Shown here piece after piece: positions 37,801-51,392 of a DNA stretch of 64,000 nt. The translations under genes and the position numbers were made by a program. The stretch covers positions 2,542,001 through 2,606,000 of the forward strand of contig JAKCOZ010000058.1 of assembly GCA_022605955.1 (NCBI GenBank), written 5' to 3'. The DNA comes from Rallus limicola (Eukaryota; Chordata; Aves; Gruiformes; Rallidae). How positions within the stretch are numbered: position 1 is the first letter of the stretch; each line of letters starts with the position of its first letter. A model generated the notes under the pieces. It saw nothing but the letters and a program-made list of their open reading frames with translations, ran no database searches and was not told the DNA's origin.

Positions 37801-39261
37801 ATAAAAGCACAATACTTTTTTTTCCAGTTTCTAGCTATCATTATGTCCCTGAGTTGGACGTGGTTTCTGCATATTTAGTAGTCTGGATTTCTTTTTTTAA
37901 CTTGGCAAATTTCTATGAGCCAAAAAAACCTTTCATCATACCCGTGGTATCCTATGGTAAGGAGCTCTCAGCTCAATTACCTGTTGCAAGCCACCTCCTT
38001 GGCTTGTTCTGAAACCTGTCTTGTTTTGCATTCATTTGATTCACCTTAACTTATACATATTCCCCCTCCTCCATGCAATCATGGGTGCACAGACCTCTTT
38101 CACATTCTCTGTCATCTAATTTACAATATAAGCATCATGAGGGCAGACAAAATCTGACCTCATTATCCAATACTTACACCTCTGCACATTACTCATTATT
38201 CAATACTTACGCATTACTAATACCTACAAACCTACCCCTGATCTTAGCCACACTGCAATATCCCTCTCCAGCCTCTGGCCAAATTGTACTTGTACAACTG
38301 ACACAGAAACCTCAGAATTTACAATACTCCTCTAGGATCATCCTGTATCAGCTAGGACCTCAACTCCAGACCTAACTTTATGCATTTCCCAAAGACTGCC
38401 ACACATTTCCAAACTATTATTTTTCTCTTTTTTTTTTTTTTTAAATTTTTATTCTACTTGTTGTCCACAGCCCTCATCTCAGCCCCACAGAGTTGACCAA
38501 GTCTTACAATAACATTCAGTTCTGTTGAAAACAATAACATTTACCCTGGCGAGACATGCACAGTAACATGCACATTGCAGATAACATCCTGGCTTTAAAA
38601 TTGGTCCTGTGGCCTGATTACAGTCATCAAAACCTCATTAAAAACTTCTCTTCATATGCTACTGTTGTAGGTGTCCACAATTGAGGAAAACACACTGCTT
38701 AGTAGCTTCACTGAGTCTGGGCCACAAACACAAACTCTCCCATATGATTGGACATCCACCAGCTGGGCAAGCAACCACCCAGACCAGCACCTATTGTGAT
38801 GTTGAATATCTTTGAGCCTTGATTTCCTAGACTCTAACCTAATTTCAACCCTTAACAAGTTGTATCACTTCCATATCCACCTTCGAGCAATTTACTCAGC
38901 TAACACCACTTCCTATTTCTACCCTGTGGAAATACCTGGCTTTAAAAACAATCCTGGCTCTTCAGCCACTCTTCCTTGCACCCAAGCTGAATAGCAGCCC
39001 TGCACTTCAGCCTAGTCTTCCTTTGGGCCAGACACAAAGATCTTCCTGGAGTCCAGGCCAACACCACTCAACCTTGCTGGCTCCATCTGACATCCCAGTC
39101 CTGCACATATGATAACTGGCATGCCAGTTCTGCAGTGATAGTTTCAGCTCTGACTATGGTAAGAAAGTCTCAGGTGGGAGTTACAGAGCCTGAAAGAGAA
39201 AGCCTGAAAGACAAAGTGAGGAAGGAAAAGTTTGGTGCCAAGATTAAAGGCTGTTGTCAGT
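31867..39261. other. Unassigned intronic sequence, about 7.4 kb
   Basis: No exon or transposable element recognised. Small features are a CA repeat of about 20 bp at 33488-33507 and T-runs at 34463-34487 and 38430-38445. Open frames here (for example 36227-36619 on plus) show no family motif. Confidence 0.4.
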
Positions 39262-39607
39262 GGGTGTGTGGTAGTTCAGCCCCAACCAGTGGCTGAGTAC
39301 CACACGCCACTCGCTCACTCCCAGAGGAGAAAGAGACAGAGCCTCCATGGGTTGGGATAAAGACAGTTTACTGATAAAATCACCATCAATGTAGAATAAT
39401 AACGGCCAATTACACTCACACCCAGTGATAACACAGAGTACCTTACCGACCCCTCGAACACCGAGAGCTGCACAATGCAAGGACCAACTGGCCCAACACC
39501 CCAGCCACACTCAGACTGTACTGAAGGTACCAAAGCCATAACTCAGCTCACCTGGGCTGACTGCTTGGGGAGGTTGACTCTGGCCTGGCCAGAATCAGGA
39601 CAGGGTG
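39262..39607 (-). mobile_element. Solo ERV LTR, copy 3, with 5-bp target duplication
   Basis: The LTR body is 39267-39602 (336 bp), starting TGTGGTAGTTCAGCCCCAAC and ending CAGAATCAGGACA on plus. It is related to the copies at 402 and 15574 by its edges and the GGTTGGGATAAAGACAGTTT block. It is flanked by identical GGGTG at 39262-39266 and 39603-39607, the 5-bp duplication expected from retroviral integration. It is shorter than its relatives, with the middle different or deleted. No viral genes are present. Confidence 0.9.
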
Positions 39608-42600
39608 CATCATGGACTGTCAGTTCAGAACTAGTCACCAGATCTCTGCCTACCTTGCAGGACTAACCACTCATTCAGAAAAAATTTGCCACCTCTGTCC
39701 AGAAACTTTTAAGGTTTCATCAACATTGACCGATTAAGTCTTCCCACAGCTCCATGAGGCTGGCAAGATGCAACAACACAAAACCCAATTCTTATATCTG
39801 ATTCCTTGCTTGTAAGTGGACCCCACGGGTTTAACATGAAGACTTCTGCCAACAGCACAGCGGAGCCTACAGCTAGCTCTGAGGCAGTCAGTGGGTCACT
39901 ATTTTCAAGTGAAGGTTCTGGGTTCAGTTGGGATGGTGTTGTTGAGTAAGCCTACTGTGCTGGCAGTTGGATCCTGCAAATTTAAGGTGGTGCATGGAAT
40001 CAGGATAGCTGGAGTCTAGTCTCTTTCAGGTTGTTTGGCTACAAGTTCAAGGTGATGGTCAACTTACGGTTTGAGTTCAGAATAACAAGAATTGGAGGGA
40101 AGAATTTATAGGCAGATTCTGCAGGTACATCAAATCTAAGATGAGGGTTCGTGCCAGGAGACCAGGGTTAAGGCAAACAGAAGCTCAGGACCCAGCTTAT
40201 TTCTGTATCCCACAGTGACCAGATACATGCTCTCATTTGTCTCTACTCCTGACTCACATCTTTCCTCCTGGATGAACTCCAGGCCAGTGCTGCAGCCTTG
40301 CCTCCAGTCCTGTCTTCTGACTGGACCCTGACCAGAATTTGGCAACAAACCTACTCTTCAGCTTCTGGTTTCAGGACCCATGCCTGACCATCAGCCATGG
40401 GAGTCTGGTGCTAGATCTGTGTATTAGAAAGCCATGTAACAGCTGGAATTGGAGTATGCTGAAGGGATGGGTTTTCTGGATGGAAGATACAGGCTTCTGG
40501 GTAAATTGGCTAGAGCAAAGACTAAGACCAAGCTCAGCAGAAGTTGAAGAGCTGGGCTAACTACAGGCTTTCAGAATCTTCCCAGAACAATAATGCTATT
40601 TTTTACTGGCAAGGATTTCCTTAATTAGGTTTGGAGCAGGTAAGTGTTGCTGTAGTGCATGTGAAGCCAGGGTTGCAGTTGAGGCCAGGGAGGGCCTCAG
40701 CCAGCAAGCAGAGTTCTCACTTGTCTTTCATAAGGCTGTTAATAAAACCTGCACTGTTGGTGGTAAACATAGGTACCCCAAGAATGACTTAGCTTCTTTC
40801 TGGGTTTAAAAAATCTTCCCATCATTACACGATGCAGAGAGACAAACACGCAAAAGACATTTGCAGCACAGAAGATGTAATTGGAATCAGGCCAGGATCA
40901 TTTATGACTCAATGACCCCCATCTCAACATAAACATATCAAAAAGGGACAGCAGCAAATCCTTCACACCGTGCCGCACAGTTTGGTATTAATGACTCTGC
41001 CAGAAACACGGTGAACAGCTCAGAGCTTTCCAAATCAGGCAGCGTGCTTCCTGGAAGCAATTTTAGCCTTGATGGTAATATGAACTGTTATCACATTATC
41101 AATGTTCTCCCAAATGAGATCCAGTTTGATTCTGCAGCAGATGTTGAGTAAGGATTGCTCAATCTTAACCTGTGTCTCAGCTGCAATTCTGCTGCTGGAA
41201 TGAGGAGCCAGCATGGCCAGAAAGTGACACAGATGAGGACTGTTCCCATTTCATTTGAGACATCAGGAAATACCTCCAGAACCGCCCCCCCAAAATGTCT
41301 TTCCCCAGCTCAGTAGCTAACCAAAGCAAACAAGCACATGACCCTGTCTTAAGGGGAAATCAGGTTCCTAACACTTGGTTGGTTAGGTCTGGAGTAAAGA
41401 GCTAAGTCACAGCTGCCACTGTCTCACTGGTCTGGCCCAGCAGAGCTAGAGGGACGTGGTATCAGCCCACCTAACCATACACCAGGTCCCAGGCAAGAAA
41501 GAAAAACACTAATTTTAAGCATTTCTGTATCTTAGAAAGAAAAAGGTATAAAATAACAAGTATCTGTTAACATAAATTTCAAGTGCATAAGTTTGGTAGC
41601 CCATCCTATGCTGATCCAGAGCTGTGCAGTAGTAGGCTAGCAGTCTGTGTCACCAGGTCCTGCCTTCCACCTTCACTAATCAGCCACTGATATTCCACCA
41701 ACAGGCAACATCATTCCCTTTATACAAATTTCAGCTGAAGTTGAAACAGTTTTAACGTTTAGGATTAGGCTTCAGTCACTGGGCTTTCCAGTTCTTTGGT
41801 TAGGTAATTAAACTGTATTTTTGGGGCTTCGCATAAAAATTAAGCCCAGGTTTTTCAGTAAGAAAACACCTGTAATATGACTTTCCAGGACCCAGAGCAT
41901 TCTTTGGGGTTCAAATAACGCTGCTTGCATTCTAATCTAGACAGAGAAATAAGCAGAAGTAATTATGTCAAGACAACAAAACTAGTCTTTCCATTTGTCA
42001 ACTGTAAAACACTTCAGTGTGGGTGAAAGAATAATATTGAGACTACAGTTTTGAGAACTTTAGTTTGGTTAATGGCATTGTACCTTGTCAGTAAATATGG
42101 TGAGAATGAAGCCGGATTGTCCTGCTCTGAAAACATTGGCATGGATCCTCCCATTATCCAGAGACGGAAGTACAACACAAGGATCACCTTTAAAGAACAT
42201 CTCAGTTAGTAACGCATTTCTACAAAGAACTAAGGCCAACAGCAAATGTTTTACAGTGAGAGCTCTCCATGCTCTGTTCTGTGCCTAGAAGTGAGTCAGT
42301 CATCTCTGTGGTTTAGGCAAAGTTCAATTTTGCCACCCTATGTAAGGTAACAAACAGGCCAGCCCTCAGCACAGACAGCCTGCTATGCTGTCATGTGTCC
42401 CCCTTTCATGTACGCATCACTGACAGCAACTGGCATACCTCAGCTACCCAAAGACAGCATTATGAAGGACAAACCCACCATCCCGCTGCAGGTCAGACTA
42501 CAGAGTTTTGCTATTGAACTCTTCCTAAATACAGAGGGGGAAAAATATGGCTGATGCCTTAAAAGCTATCACCGTTCACTCATACTGACATAGGTGTAAG

Positions 42601-43142
42601 GACAAGTTCCATCGCTGTTTCTCAGGCTGTGTAATCCTAATCCCTGGAAGGACTTCTGCAGGCTGGCACTCCTCCACCTTTCTGGGAGCCACTTGTCAAG
42701 GGACACAGCTTCTAGAGAAGCACAGAGAGTTGCACACCCCTGTGGAGGTACTTGCTTTCTTCCCCTGTAACATGTCAAGTCCTGCTTGGAGCTCACCAAG
42801 CAACAGGTATTAGCAGGCAGAGCTTTTCCTGTCACTCTTACCAAGCCCTGCACCAAGATTGCACGCCACTGAAAAGTCAGTGCAGTGCCAGAGTGTCTCC
42901 CTGTATTTAGGGCAGGAAGTACTTGCAGATGATTACATGATTGTAAGGGCAATCACTATAAATTAAATCTGAACCAAAACCACAGCAATATTCTTGTCTC
43001 TGTCTAGATGAGGTTTTCTAGTCTATTTTTCCAAGACTAACTTTGTATTAAGATCTACCATCTAAGCTTTCTGACTCTTTCGGGATACCACTACCTTCTC
43101 ATCACATACACAGCAATACATGGTCAGCCCATTTGTACTTAC
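39608..43142. other. Unassigned intronic sequence
   Basis: About 3.5 kb without a recognised gene or repeat. Confidence 0.4.
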
Positions 43143-43224
43143 ATAGCTTATTACCAAAGCAGCTCTCTTCAAAAAAGGCCTTGCAGTATACAAGAAATTC
43201 TGGTTGTTATTTGTGGCCAGGTAG
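43143..43224 (-). other. Candidate cryptic exon (82 bp) in TMTC1 intron
   Basis: On minus, a pyrimidine-rich acceptor (TTTTGTTATATTTCAG) precedes an 82-bp segment that ends at a consensus donor, TAT|GTAAGT. One frame is open and reads YLATNNNQNFLYTARPFLKR and onwards. I do not recognise the peptide. The length is 3n+1. Placed between the preceding exon and the 30440-30629 exon it would shift the frame and meet a stop codon within that exon, so it would act as a frame-breaking (poison) exon if used. It could equally be a chance decoy. Confidence 0.3.
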
Positions 43225-45141
43225 CTGAAATATAACAAAACAAGTGTTTGTTGATATACTTTGAAATAACAACTCATTTTTCAAACTGGAAAAAAACCTG
43301 TAAGTGGTTTTAACTACCCTAAACTAACATGCAGTAACAATGACATCACTCTTAACACTTCAAAGCTCTTTCCACACAACTTGAGTAAAATCCTGAGACC
43401 ACTTCAAATAATATACACTGCAGTTTTCCCATCAAAATCTGGTTTTGTTTTTTAAATTATCAATTAACTCAGAAAATGCCCACATGTTCCTCACTAAGAC
43501 TGCTGTTTTCAGACTCCCAGAAGACTACACTGAGACATATTTTTAAAAGGTCACTCAGAGTAATTCAATTTTAGGCCATGATTAAAATGCAAAACCTCCT
43601 CGTTGCCAGCTATCTGCTCAGTCTCTAGAGACAGGAATAACCATCTAGCCGAACTGAACTTATTTTTAAGCATTATTTTTAGAGTGTCTTCCACATGCTG
43701 AAGTTTCATTACAAGTCTGCTGACAAGGTGTTAGGATAATTAACTGCACAGATACACGCACACAGGTGGCTTATTGTTGTAGGAGTGTTCATAAAACCCT
43801 TCTTGTTTCTCAATGAGTAAAATTAAACTGTATCTGAAGCCAAAACTACACATTCATTTTAATATAGAGTAGAAGCACTTGCAAAATTCTACTTTCTTAA
43901 TATAAAAAATGGTGCCATACCGATCACATTAATTCAATGATAATTCCATTTCTGTTGAACCTTACAGAGGCTTTGTCATTGAAATAAAGTGACGAGAAAC
44001 AAAAGTAATACAGAAGAGACAACAGTAATATTTTAAGCTTATAGGAGCTAGAAAACTATTGAAAAATATGACAAATAATTTTAAGAAGTTATAAATATCG
44101 AGTAAACAAAATAAATTCAGAAGGAAAACACTTGCAGGTTCCTCTGTATAACATACAGTCAGTATCAGGATACTCTATTTATATGATTTACAAAACCTGC
44201 AGCATGAATCACAATATCTGCACACAGGTTACCTTTCTGAGCATGAAACAGCACCATACATTTCTCCCATGAAAATCTAGCATATAAACCACACTTTATT
44301 TCCTCTCCAAATTCCTCAAAACATTCTATCATCTGATTGCTTCCACCCTTTGAGTCTGAAAAAACCCAAGACTGCAGGACTTCTTAACACTGCAACAAGT
44401 CTTTAATAGCTGACTTCTTGTTCAGATTTTCTATAGTAGGAAGTTTGCAAGTCTGATCACTATGGTAAGATGGAGAAAAGATAACAGTGCACACAAAAGC
44501 ACCAGGGGCAAAGCCAGCAAGAAACAGAGATGGCTTTAAGCTATCAGAAAGAAGCACATCTGGGTGCTCTCTACAAAATAACTGGTCTTCAGAAAACATG
44601 CCCCAAGTGTCATGCCTCTAATTTAGGAACAGAACCATTCATTGTAAAGCCAGGCAGATAACTTTCAGTCATTGGTGTCTACATATTTACAAACATTGGC
44701 ATTTTAGCACTCAATCTGACTTACATCAGACTATTCTTCAAGGGCTGAACTCTGCAAAGTTTTTTGAGTTCTCACTGATTTTAATCAGGCTCCAGCAAGT
44801 ACAAGTGAGATGAAACTAAACCTTCAGCTTTCTCTCTGCATGAAAGGTCACATTGGCCTTCAAGTGTTCACCATGGCCCTGCTCCAAAGCCCATCAGAGC
44901 CAAAAGGAAAGACTCTCGGTGACTTTAATAGTATTTGGATCAACCCCCTGCCTTTTGTTCCCTACTGGAACCTTTTATGCAGCTCAAACACACACATGCA
45001 CTCCCCCACCCCCTCTGGGGATTTGCAGGAAGAACAGAAGTGTTGGGTTGCATTTTGTTTGTATTTTTATGGGTGGAGAGAGGAGAGCCCTCTATTAATC
45101 ATGCTGTCTGACTCTTCAAGAATCTTTTTTCACTCACTTGG
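43225..45141. other. Unassigned intronic sequence
   Basis: AT-rich DNA. No gene or repeat family was recognised. Confidence 0.4.
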
Positions 45142-46105
45142 AGAATCACAGAATCTCCTGAGTTGGAAGAGACACATAAGGACCATCCAGTCCAACTCCT
45201 GGCTCCACACAGGGCCAGCCAAGTCAGAGCATGTGACTGAGGGCATCGTCCAGATGCTTCTTGAAGTCAGTAAAACTTGGTGCTGTGACCACTTCCCTGG
45301 GGAGCCTGCTCCAGTGCCCGGCTACCATCTCAGTAAAGAGCCTCTTCCTAATATCCATCCTAAACCTGTTGCAGCTTTGTGCTGTTCCCTCGGCTTCTAT
45401 CACTGGTCACCAAAGAGAGATCGGCACCTGCCCCTTCACTCCCCCTCACCAGGAAGTCATAGACCGTGACGAGGTCTCCCCTGGATCTCCTGAAAGGACT
45501 TCAGCCTCTCCTCGTAAGACTTCCCCTCCAGACCCTTCACTATCCTCACTGCCCTCCTCCAATCATTTCATGTCCTTCTTGTACTGCAGCACCCAAAACT
45601 GCACACAGTGCTCAAGGTGAGGATACACCAGCGCAGTGTAGAGCAGGGCAGTCCCCTCCCTGGACTGGCTGGTGATGCTGTGCTTGATGCACCCCAGGAT
45701 ACGGTTGGCCCTCCTGGCTGCCTGGGCACAATGCTGGCTTGTGTTTAATTTGCTGTCAACCAAAACCCCCAAATCCCTCTCAGCATGGCTGGCCTCCAGC
45801 ATCTCGTCCCCCAGACGTATGTGTAGGCAGGGTTGCTGGATCAGGCACTTGTCCTTGTTAAACTTCACGCTGTTGATGATTACTCAGCTCTTTAATCTGT
45901 CCAGGTCTCTCTGTAAGGCTTCTCCACCTTCAGAGTCAACCGCTCCTTCCCAGTTTGGTGTCATCTACAAATTTACTTAAGACAGCCTCTACTCCCATGT
46001 CCAGGTCATTTACAAAAACATTAAAAACAATTGGGCCTAAAATGGAACCCTGGGGAACCCCACTAGTGACTGTCCACTAGCCAGATGTAACCCCATCTTA
46101 CTATC
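45142..46105 (-). mobile_element. CR1 LINE fragment, distinct subfamily
   Basis: Antisense tail AGAATCACAGAATCTCCTGA then GTTGGAAGAGACACATAAGG, followed by CCATCCAGTCCAACTCCTGG. The element continues through the C-terminal ORF2 region; minus frame 45563-45868 carries LGVLVDSKLN and an ANRILGCIK motif typical of CR1. It ends at about 46105. The tail wording differs from the other copies in the window, indicating another subfamily. A plus-strand 219-codon frame running into it is non-coding. Confidence 0.92.
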
Positions 46106-46423
46106 ACCAGTTTAACTAACTGCAACATTTCCGGCAGAAATTTTCCATTACAAATATTTTTTTAGGTGGAATTGTTCTGCAAAAAGATCAGCCAGAACAG
46201 TTCAGCTTTTTCTCCAAGACTTCAATTAGAGACAGAGGAGCAACTTTTATAGGTGTCAAGAAGCCTGCCAATTTCATCCCTGAGAAACTGCATCACCTTG
46301 CACCAGTGACCTAAAACTCACAAGGCAGCCATCATCTCTGGGCCACACATGTTTACCACCCTCAGGGGCAGCCGCCTGTGGTCAGGAAAGCTACAAACTT
46401 GGGGGACAGCTCCTATGGAAAGT
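46106..46423. other. Unassigned intronic sequence
   Basis: A spacer between the CR1 5' break and the poly-G tract. Nothing was recognised. Confidence 0.4.

Positions 46424-46453
<30 letters not shown>
46424..46453 (+). repeat. G30 homopolymer
   Basis: An uninterrupted 30-G run between GGAAAGT and TTATGCAG. No LTR landmark surrounds it, unlike the 30-G run at 15653. The pre-mRNA would carry a C30 tract. Confidence 0.93.
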
Positions 46454-46456
<3 letters not shown>

Positions 46457-49400
46457 TGCAGACCTTGCTGCTTTGGCATGCTCAGCAGGGATTTGGCTTT
46501 TAACGGATCAAGTTTGCATGGAAGATGTTCCAGCTAGAACAACCACTAGGGACAACAGGCTGCTTGTCAAGGTCAGCCTGCTTGTGAACTTCATTGTTCA
46601 CAATGAACAATGCTGAGGCTCAGGAAAGCACATATGTGCTTCAAGGCCTTGCAAATACTAATGTAGGTCTGGAGACCACCACAGGACATAGAGGAGCCCT
46701 CAGTATTGCCATCTCTGTTCCCTCTCAAGCCTGGGCAAAAGAGAAGATTAAAGCCAAAAAATGAATGTATATGGAAGCAGTAGTTGCTTTTTCATTCTTG
46801 GCAGTACAGTGCAGCAGTGCTTACATCTTCAAACATCTTGATTTTTTAATCTATGAGCAACTAAGGTGCTGCTCACATCTCATACCTTCCTCACAGCAAC
46901 CATAACACCATGCAAGCTAACAAACAATAGTTTCGAGGCCTGAGCTTATCTGCAAGTCAAAGTTAATTTGAAGTGCTCCACAGAATTGCAGGGTATCTCT
47001 GGCTGCCACAGAGATTTCAGAAGACCAGAAGACCCTGACAGGCCCCTCACAGTCTATGTTGCGGAACAGTAACATTTCCAGGGGGCAAAAGGAGAAAAAA
47101 CAAAGAAAAAAAAAAAAAAAAAGAGAAACCCATGCATTGAAACCAACCACAAATCACCCCTCTGTGCTAGAGAATGGATGGGTGGCAAGTAAGAAGGAAC
47201 CAGAATTAAAGCAGTAACTGGGAATGGGTGAAGCAAGAGAGATCAGGGAGCCCTGAGTCTTCTGATCCGTTCTCCAAACACTTTGGCTACTTTGCAACTT
47301 CAGTGAAAAATGTTTCTGTCCACAACTGTTTAATTAAGAAGCAAAGCTTTTCCATTTTGAGAAAGCTGCTGTCCTGATGTCTATCTGGAAGCCACAAAAG
47401 ATAATATTGTTTTACTGCTTGGGAATCGAGCTGTCCACCCATCCGATCAACCTGTGGGAGTGGTATCAACGTTAGTGGTTAGACCAAACACATCAAAGCT
47501 TTACAAGAACCATGTGGTTTTCCAGACTACCTTACAGAGGCTACTACTTGTTTTGGGGAAGGTAACTAGTAAAACATTGTGTATCTTGTGCAGGTGAAGG
47601 ACAATACACTATTTATGTATTAAAATTGAATGAACTGCAGATGGGACCTAGATGTGTGTCAGTGACACATGGCATGTAAAATGAAGCAGCATTTTAGATG
47701 TAAAAATCACAGCATGGGAACACATCTGAAGTTACCTTGCACTTTGTTCAGACAACCTTAAGATCAGCCAAAGTTCTTTGTCTTTAAAAATAAATTAATA
47801 TTACACCAGTTCAACTTTTTATAACCGCTTTCAACATCTACCTCCTATAAAGTCATTTACAGGTCAGATTTCTATGCATTTTCCAACCACACCAGGCTGC
47901 CAAACATCCTGCTGTTCATGGGAAACACTCCCTATTGCCTGCTCCACCCCAGCCCGCATCATGTGGCTCCCCATGCCAAAACACACGTGCACATTCATTC
48001 CCACATGAGTGTAGCTCTGGGATGTTCATAGGAAAATATTGGTATTTGCTGTTCTGAGCAGCAAAATGCTACTTCCAGAGCAGGCAACCATTTCAAGGTG
48101 TGGGTCTCCCAGACTTTCATAATGAAGTTATGAAATTAAAGGACGAAAACCAGATCACCAGGTTTGCTAAGTGAGTGTGACAGGAGCCCATTTGGGTTGA
48201 GATTCCAACTCTGCTTCATGCCAGCTTTCCCACAAAGCAAACCAGCATGTAATTGCCTACTTGCTATCTTTTAAAAGCCTTTCAGGAATACTCCCTGAAG
48301 CAACCAGAATCACATAAACAATAAATCTAAGAAATACTTAATAATGCAAGGACTTCTCTCACACAGTTCGAGTGGAGGCCAAGGCAGATATTTGGCAGCT
48401 CTGGCTTCCTGAAAAGCACAGCTCATCCTGAAATCAATTACATCATCAGGGCACTCAGAGGTTTTATAATTGAAGCCAGCAGGGTAGGTGGCCTAGTAAA
48501 ACTCAATACCGTGCATTTTACAGGAATGTAAACTTTGCTGGTACCAGATGGACTCTGTGTTAATCAAAACAAACCTCTCTAAGAAGCAGGAAGCTTTTTT
48601 AATTTGCTTGTACCATCTAGAGTTTACAGAAAGGAGCAAGGCAGCTCCTCAGCTGCCCTTCATTGCTGTGACTGTAGGAGCTGTCACAAACCATTACTGG
48701 CAATGCACTTACCCCACTCTATAATTTCCACAGCTTTGGTATAAAACTCACTCTTGTGGGGTTTTTTTAAGGCTTTCTCAAGGGAAGCAAACAAACAATG
48801 AGGATGCATGACAGATGCTCCTCACTGGAGACATCTAAAAGACCAAGATAAGTACTCTGTAGAACAAGCTTTGGTATTTCAAGAGCCAGATATCTCTGCC
48901 ACGAGAAGACTATTGCTCCCATTTATATTCTTCTCAGGAAACAGATCCAATTTCCAGCAACCACTAGTGTTCTGACCTAGTGCTTTCAAAACCCTAACAC
49001 TAAATGAAGATATTCGAAGGATGAGTGTAAAAACAAGGCTGCTAACTTATTCTTAACTTTTGGTAACAGTAAGACACGTATAATTAAGACATTTTTAAAC
49101 TTAGAAGAGGTTATAAGCAACTATGAAAAGTTTCAGGTCATTGGTAGATGGACATCTATTTCCAAACCAATTTGACAGACTACCCTGCTGAAAATATTCA
49201 AGTTCTACAGAAGCCATATTTTGTCTACAGACACGAAATATCTTTTCATCCTAGTTCAGCCGATATTCCTTCTTGAGGACAACCACTGAAGGGCAAGCCT
49301 ATGTGATATCCCAGGGAGAAACCAGGAATGAAAATCCATTGTGAAGTAAAAAAATATAAAGAAAACCCCATATATTACAGACATCTGGATTTTTAACTTG

Positions 49401-51149
49401 CTTGAAGTTATTTGTCAATATAGGGAAATAAAATACCAGCCAGAGCTACAGGCTTTGCAAAGGAGAAGAATGAAAAGCCCTCCTGCTTCTTTCTTTATGA
49501 GTAGCCTTGGCGTTCCCCACAGCACATATGTGGTCCTTGCTCCTTATCTCTCCAGAGAGCCTTAAACCCCAGCCACCACTACCCACACAGACCTGGATGA
49601 ATAAAAATACAAAACAGAAGCAGTTTTACTGACTCGTTAGGGGATCATGGAGAGATTTTATGAAAGTCACAACTGGTTCAGCTCATTTGCACTGATATCA
49701 CATATTCTTCATGTACTTTTCAAGTTGTGACCACATTTAGAGGATTCACTGGATTTTCAGGGGAAGCAGAGCAGGGCATAACTGCATTGGCACAAACTGC
49801 AGAGAAAGTGATCCCACTTGTGGCTTTTCCTTATTTCCTGTGGGATGAAAGTGGTGGAAGAAAACCATGGGGGAACAGGGAGAGGGAGAGGAAGAGAAAG
49901 AGGCATAGTAAGGGATCAGGAGTAGAAAGAGAAAAAAGGAAAGTAACAAAAGGCACTTAATGGATCAAAGATGTGACCAAGAAGATGAAAAAGGGCTTCC
50001 CTTCATACCAGACATTCCACCGACGAAGAGGAGACAAGGTAGAGCAGGACTAACAGGAAAAATAAGACCTCATCAAAGCATGACCACCTTCTGCCAGATC
50101 TCAGGAAACCAAAGCACCGTGCCTGCAGTTTAAAGCTTCCATTGATTTGAGCCATTTTATTTCCTCTGCATTGCATACACCCGAAGCACTGAAATCCAGT
50201 GCTAGGCTTGTTATTCCCTGTCCTAGCCCAAATTAAGTGCTGCATTGTAAGTAGCACTGATAGGACCTTTGGCTGCTTCACACATTCAACTACAAACCCC
50301 TATTTTCAGCTGCTTGTTCTTTCGACAAGCTTTATTCACTCAGGCTGTAAGTTTTCCCTTCCAGGAGCTTGTGTCAAGCCAAAATTGTTTTCTTCCTTGA
50401 AAGTATCAGGAAAAAAAAACAGTAAAGCTGTTCCTGAAAAAGCAATTAGAGAGATTTGCCTGTATCAACTAAGTTGTGCAACCGCTTTATTGGGAAAACT
50501 TCAGGGATTTGAAATTTAGTAGGACTGCAGAGATGCTCCTGTTGCGGCTTTCGGTGACAGCTCTCTCTGCTTCTGGGCACATGACAAGCCACTGGGAAGA
50601 AAACTCTCCATTTGCAATGTTCACTAGAAGTTTCTATCAGTTCTCCAGGGTCTCTAGCCCTACCAAACAACATCTAGCAGAAGCCTTCATGAACAGCATC
50701 AGACTCCCCTGCATTGCTCCTGCAAAGCTACTGAGATAGGAGACTCTCTCAGCAACACCTGGGGAGGGGGATGGGAAGGAGGAAGGGGAGGGGGAAGGGA
50801 ACAAAAAGAAGCCAGACAGAAGTGAGAAGTGGAGATACAAGGAGATATTCTGACCTCTGCTGCTGTCAGAGATGCAGCAGTAGTAACCAATAATCTGCTG
50901 CCACTGGAGCTCCATTCACTTGTGTCCCCAGTGAGCACTCAAGAGCTGGACCACAGCACCAGAGGCAGTTAAGAGCCCATCTTCCCCAGAGCAGTTCTGC
51001 TTAAGAAAGCAGCTGTGTTTGCAACAAACCAATCTACCATGAGCATATGGACCCAAAACCACAGAGGATAGCCAGGACTCATACAGACTGATTGTGGCCT
51101 TTGTGTCTTTGCACAGAAAATAGCTGGCAGCTCTCTAATAGAACAGGCT
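46454..51149. other. Unassigned intronic sequence, about 4.7 kb
   Basis: No exon or transposable element recognised. An A-rich run at 47104-47122 and a purine-rich patch at about 49870-49950 and 50760-50815 (GGGAGGGGGAAGG-like) are the only composition features. Confidence 0.4.
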
Positions 51150-51392
51150 CCACAGAATCACAGAGTGGTTTGGGCTGGAAGGGACATCAAAGACCATCTA
51201 GTTCTAACCCCCTGCCATGGGCAGGGACACCCTCCACTTGAACAGGTTGGCCAAAGCCCCATCCAACCTGGCCTTGAACACTGCCAGGGAGGGGGCAGCC
51301 AAAGCCTCTCTGGGCAACCTGTGCCAGTGCCTCACCACCCTCGGAGTGAAGGATTTCTTCCTCATTATCTAATCTAAACCTCCCATCTTTCT
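51150..51392 (-). mobile_element. CR1 LINE 3' fragment
   Basis: Antisense tail CCACAGAATCACAGAGTGGT then TTGGGCTGGAAGGGACATCA, with the standard 3' UTR order up to ATCTAATCTAAACCTCCCAT. It is short and 5'-truncated. Confidence 0.94.

Noticed and set aside
44810..45469. 219-codon plus-strand open frame
   Set aside because: Its second half is antisense to a CR1, and the first half has no motif or splice context.
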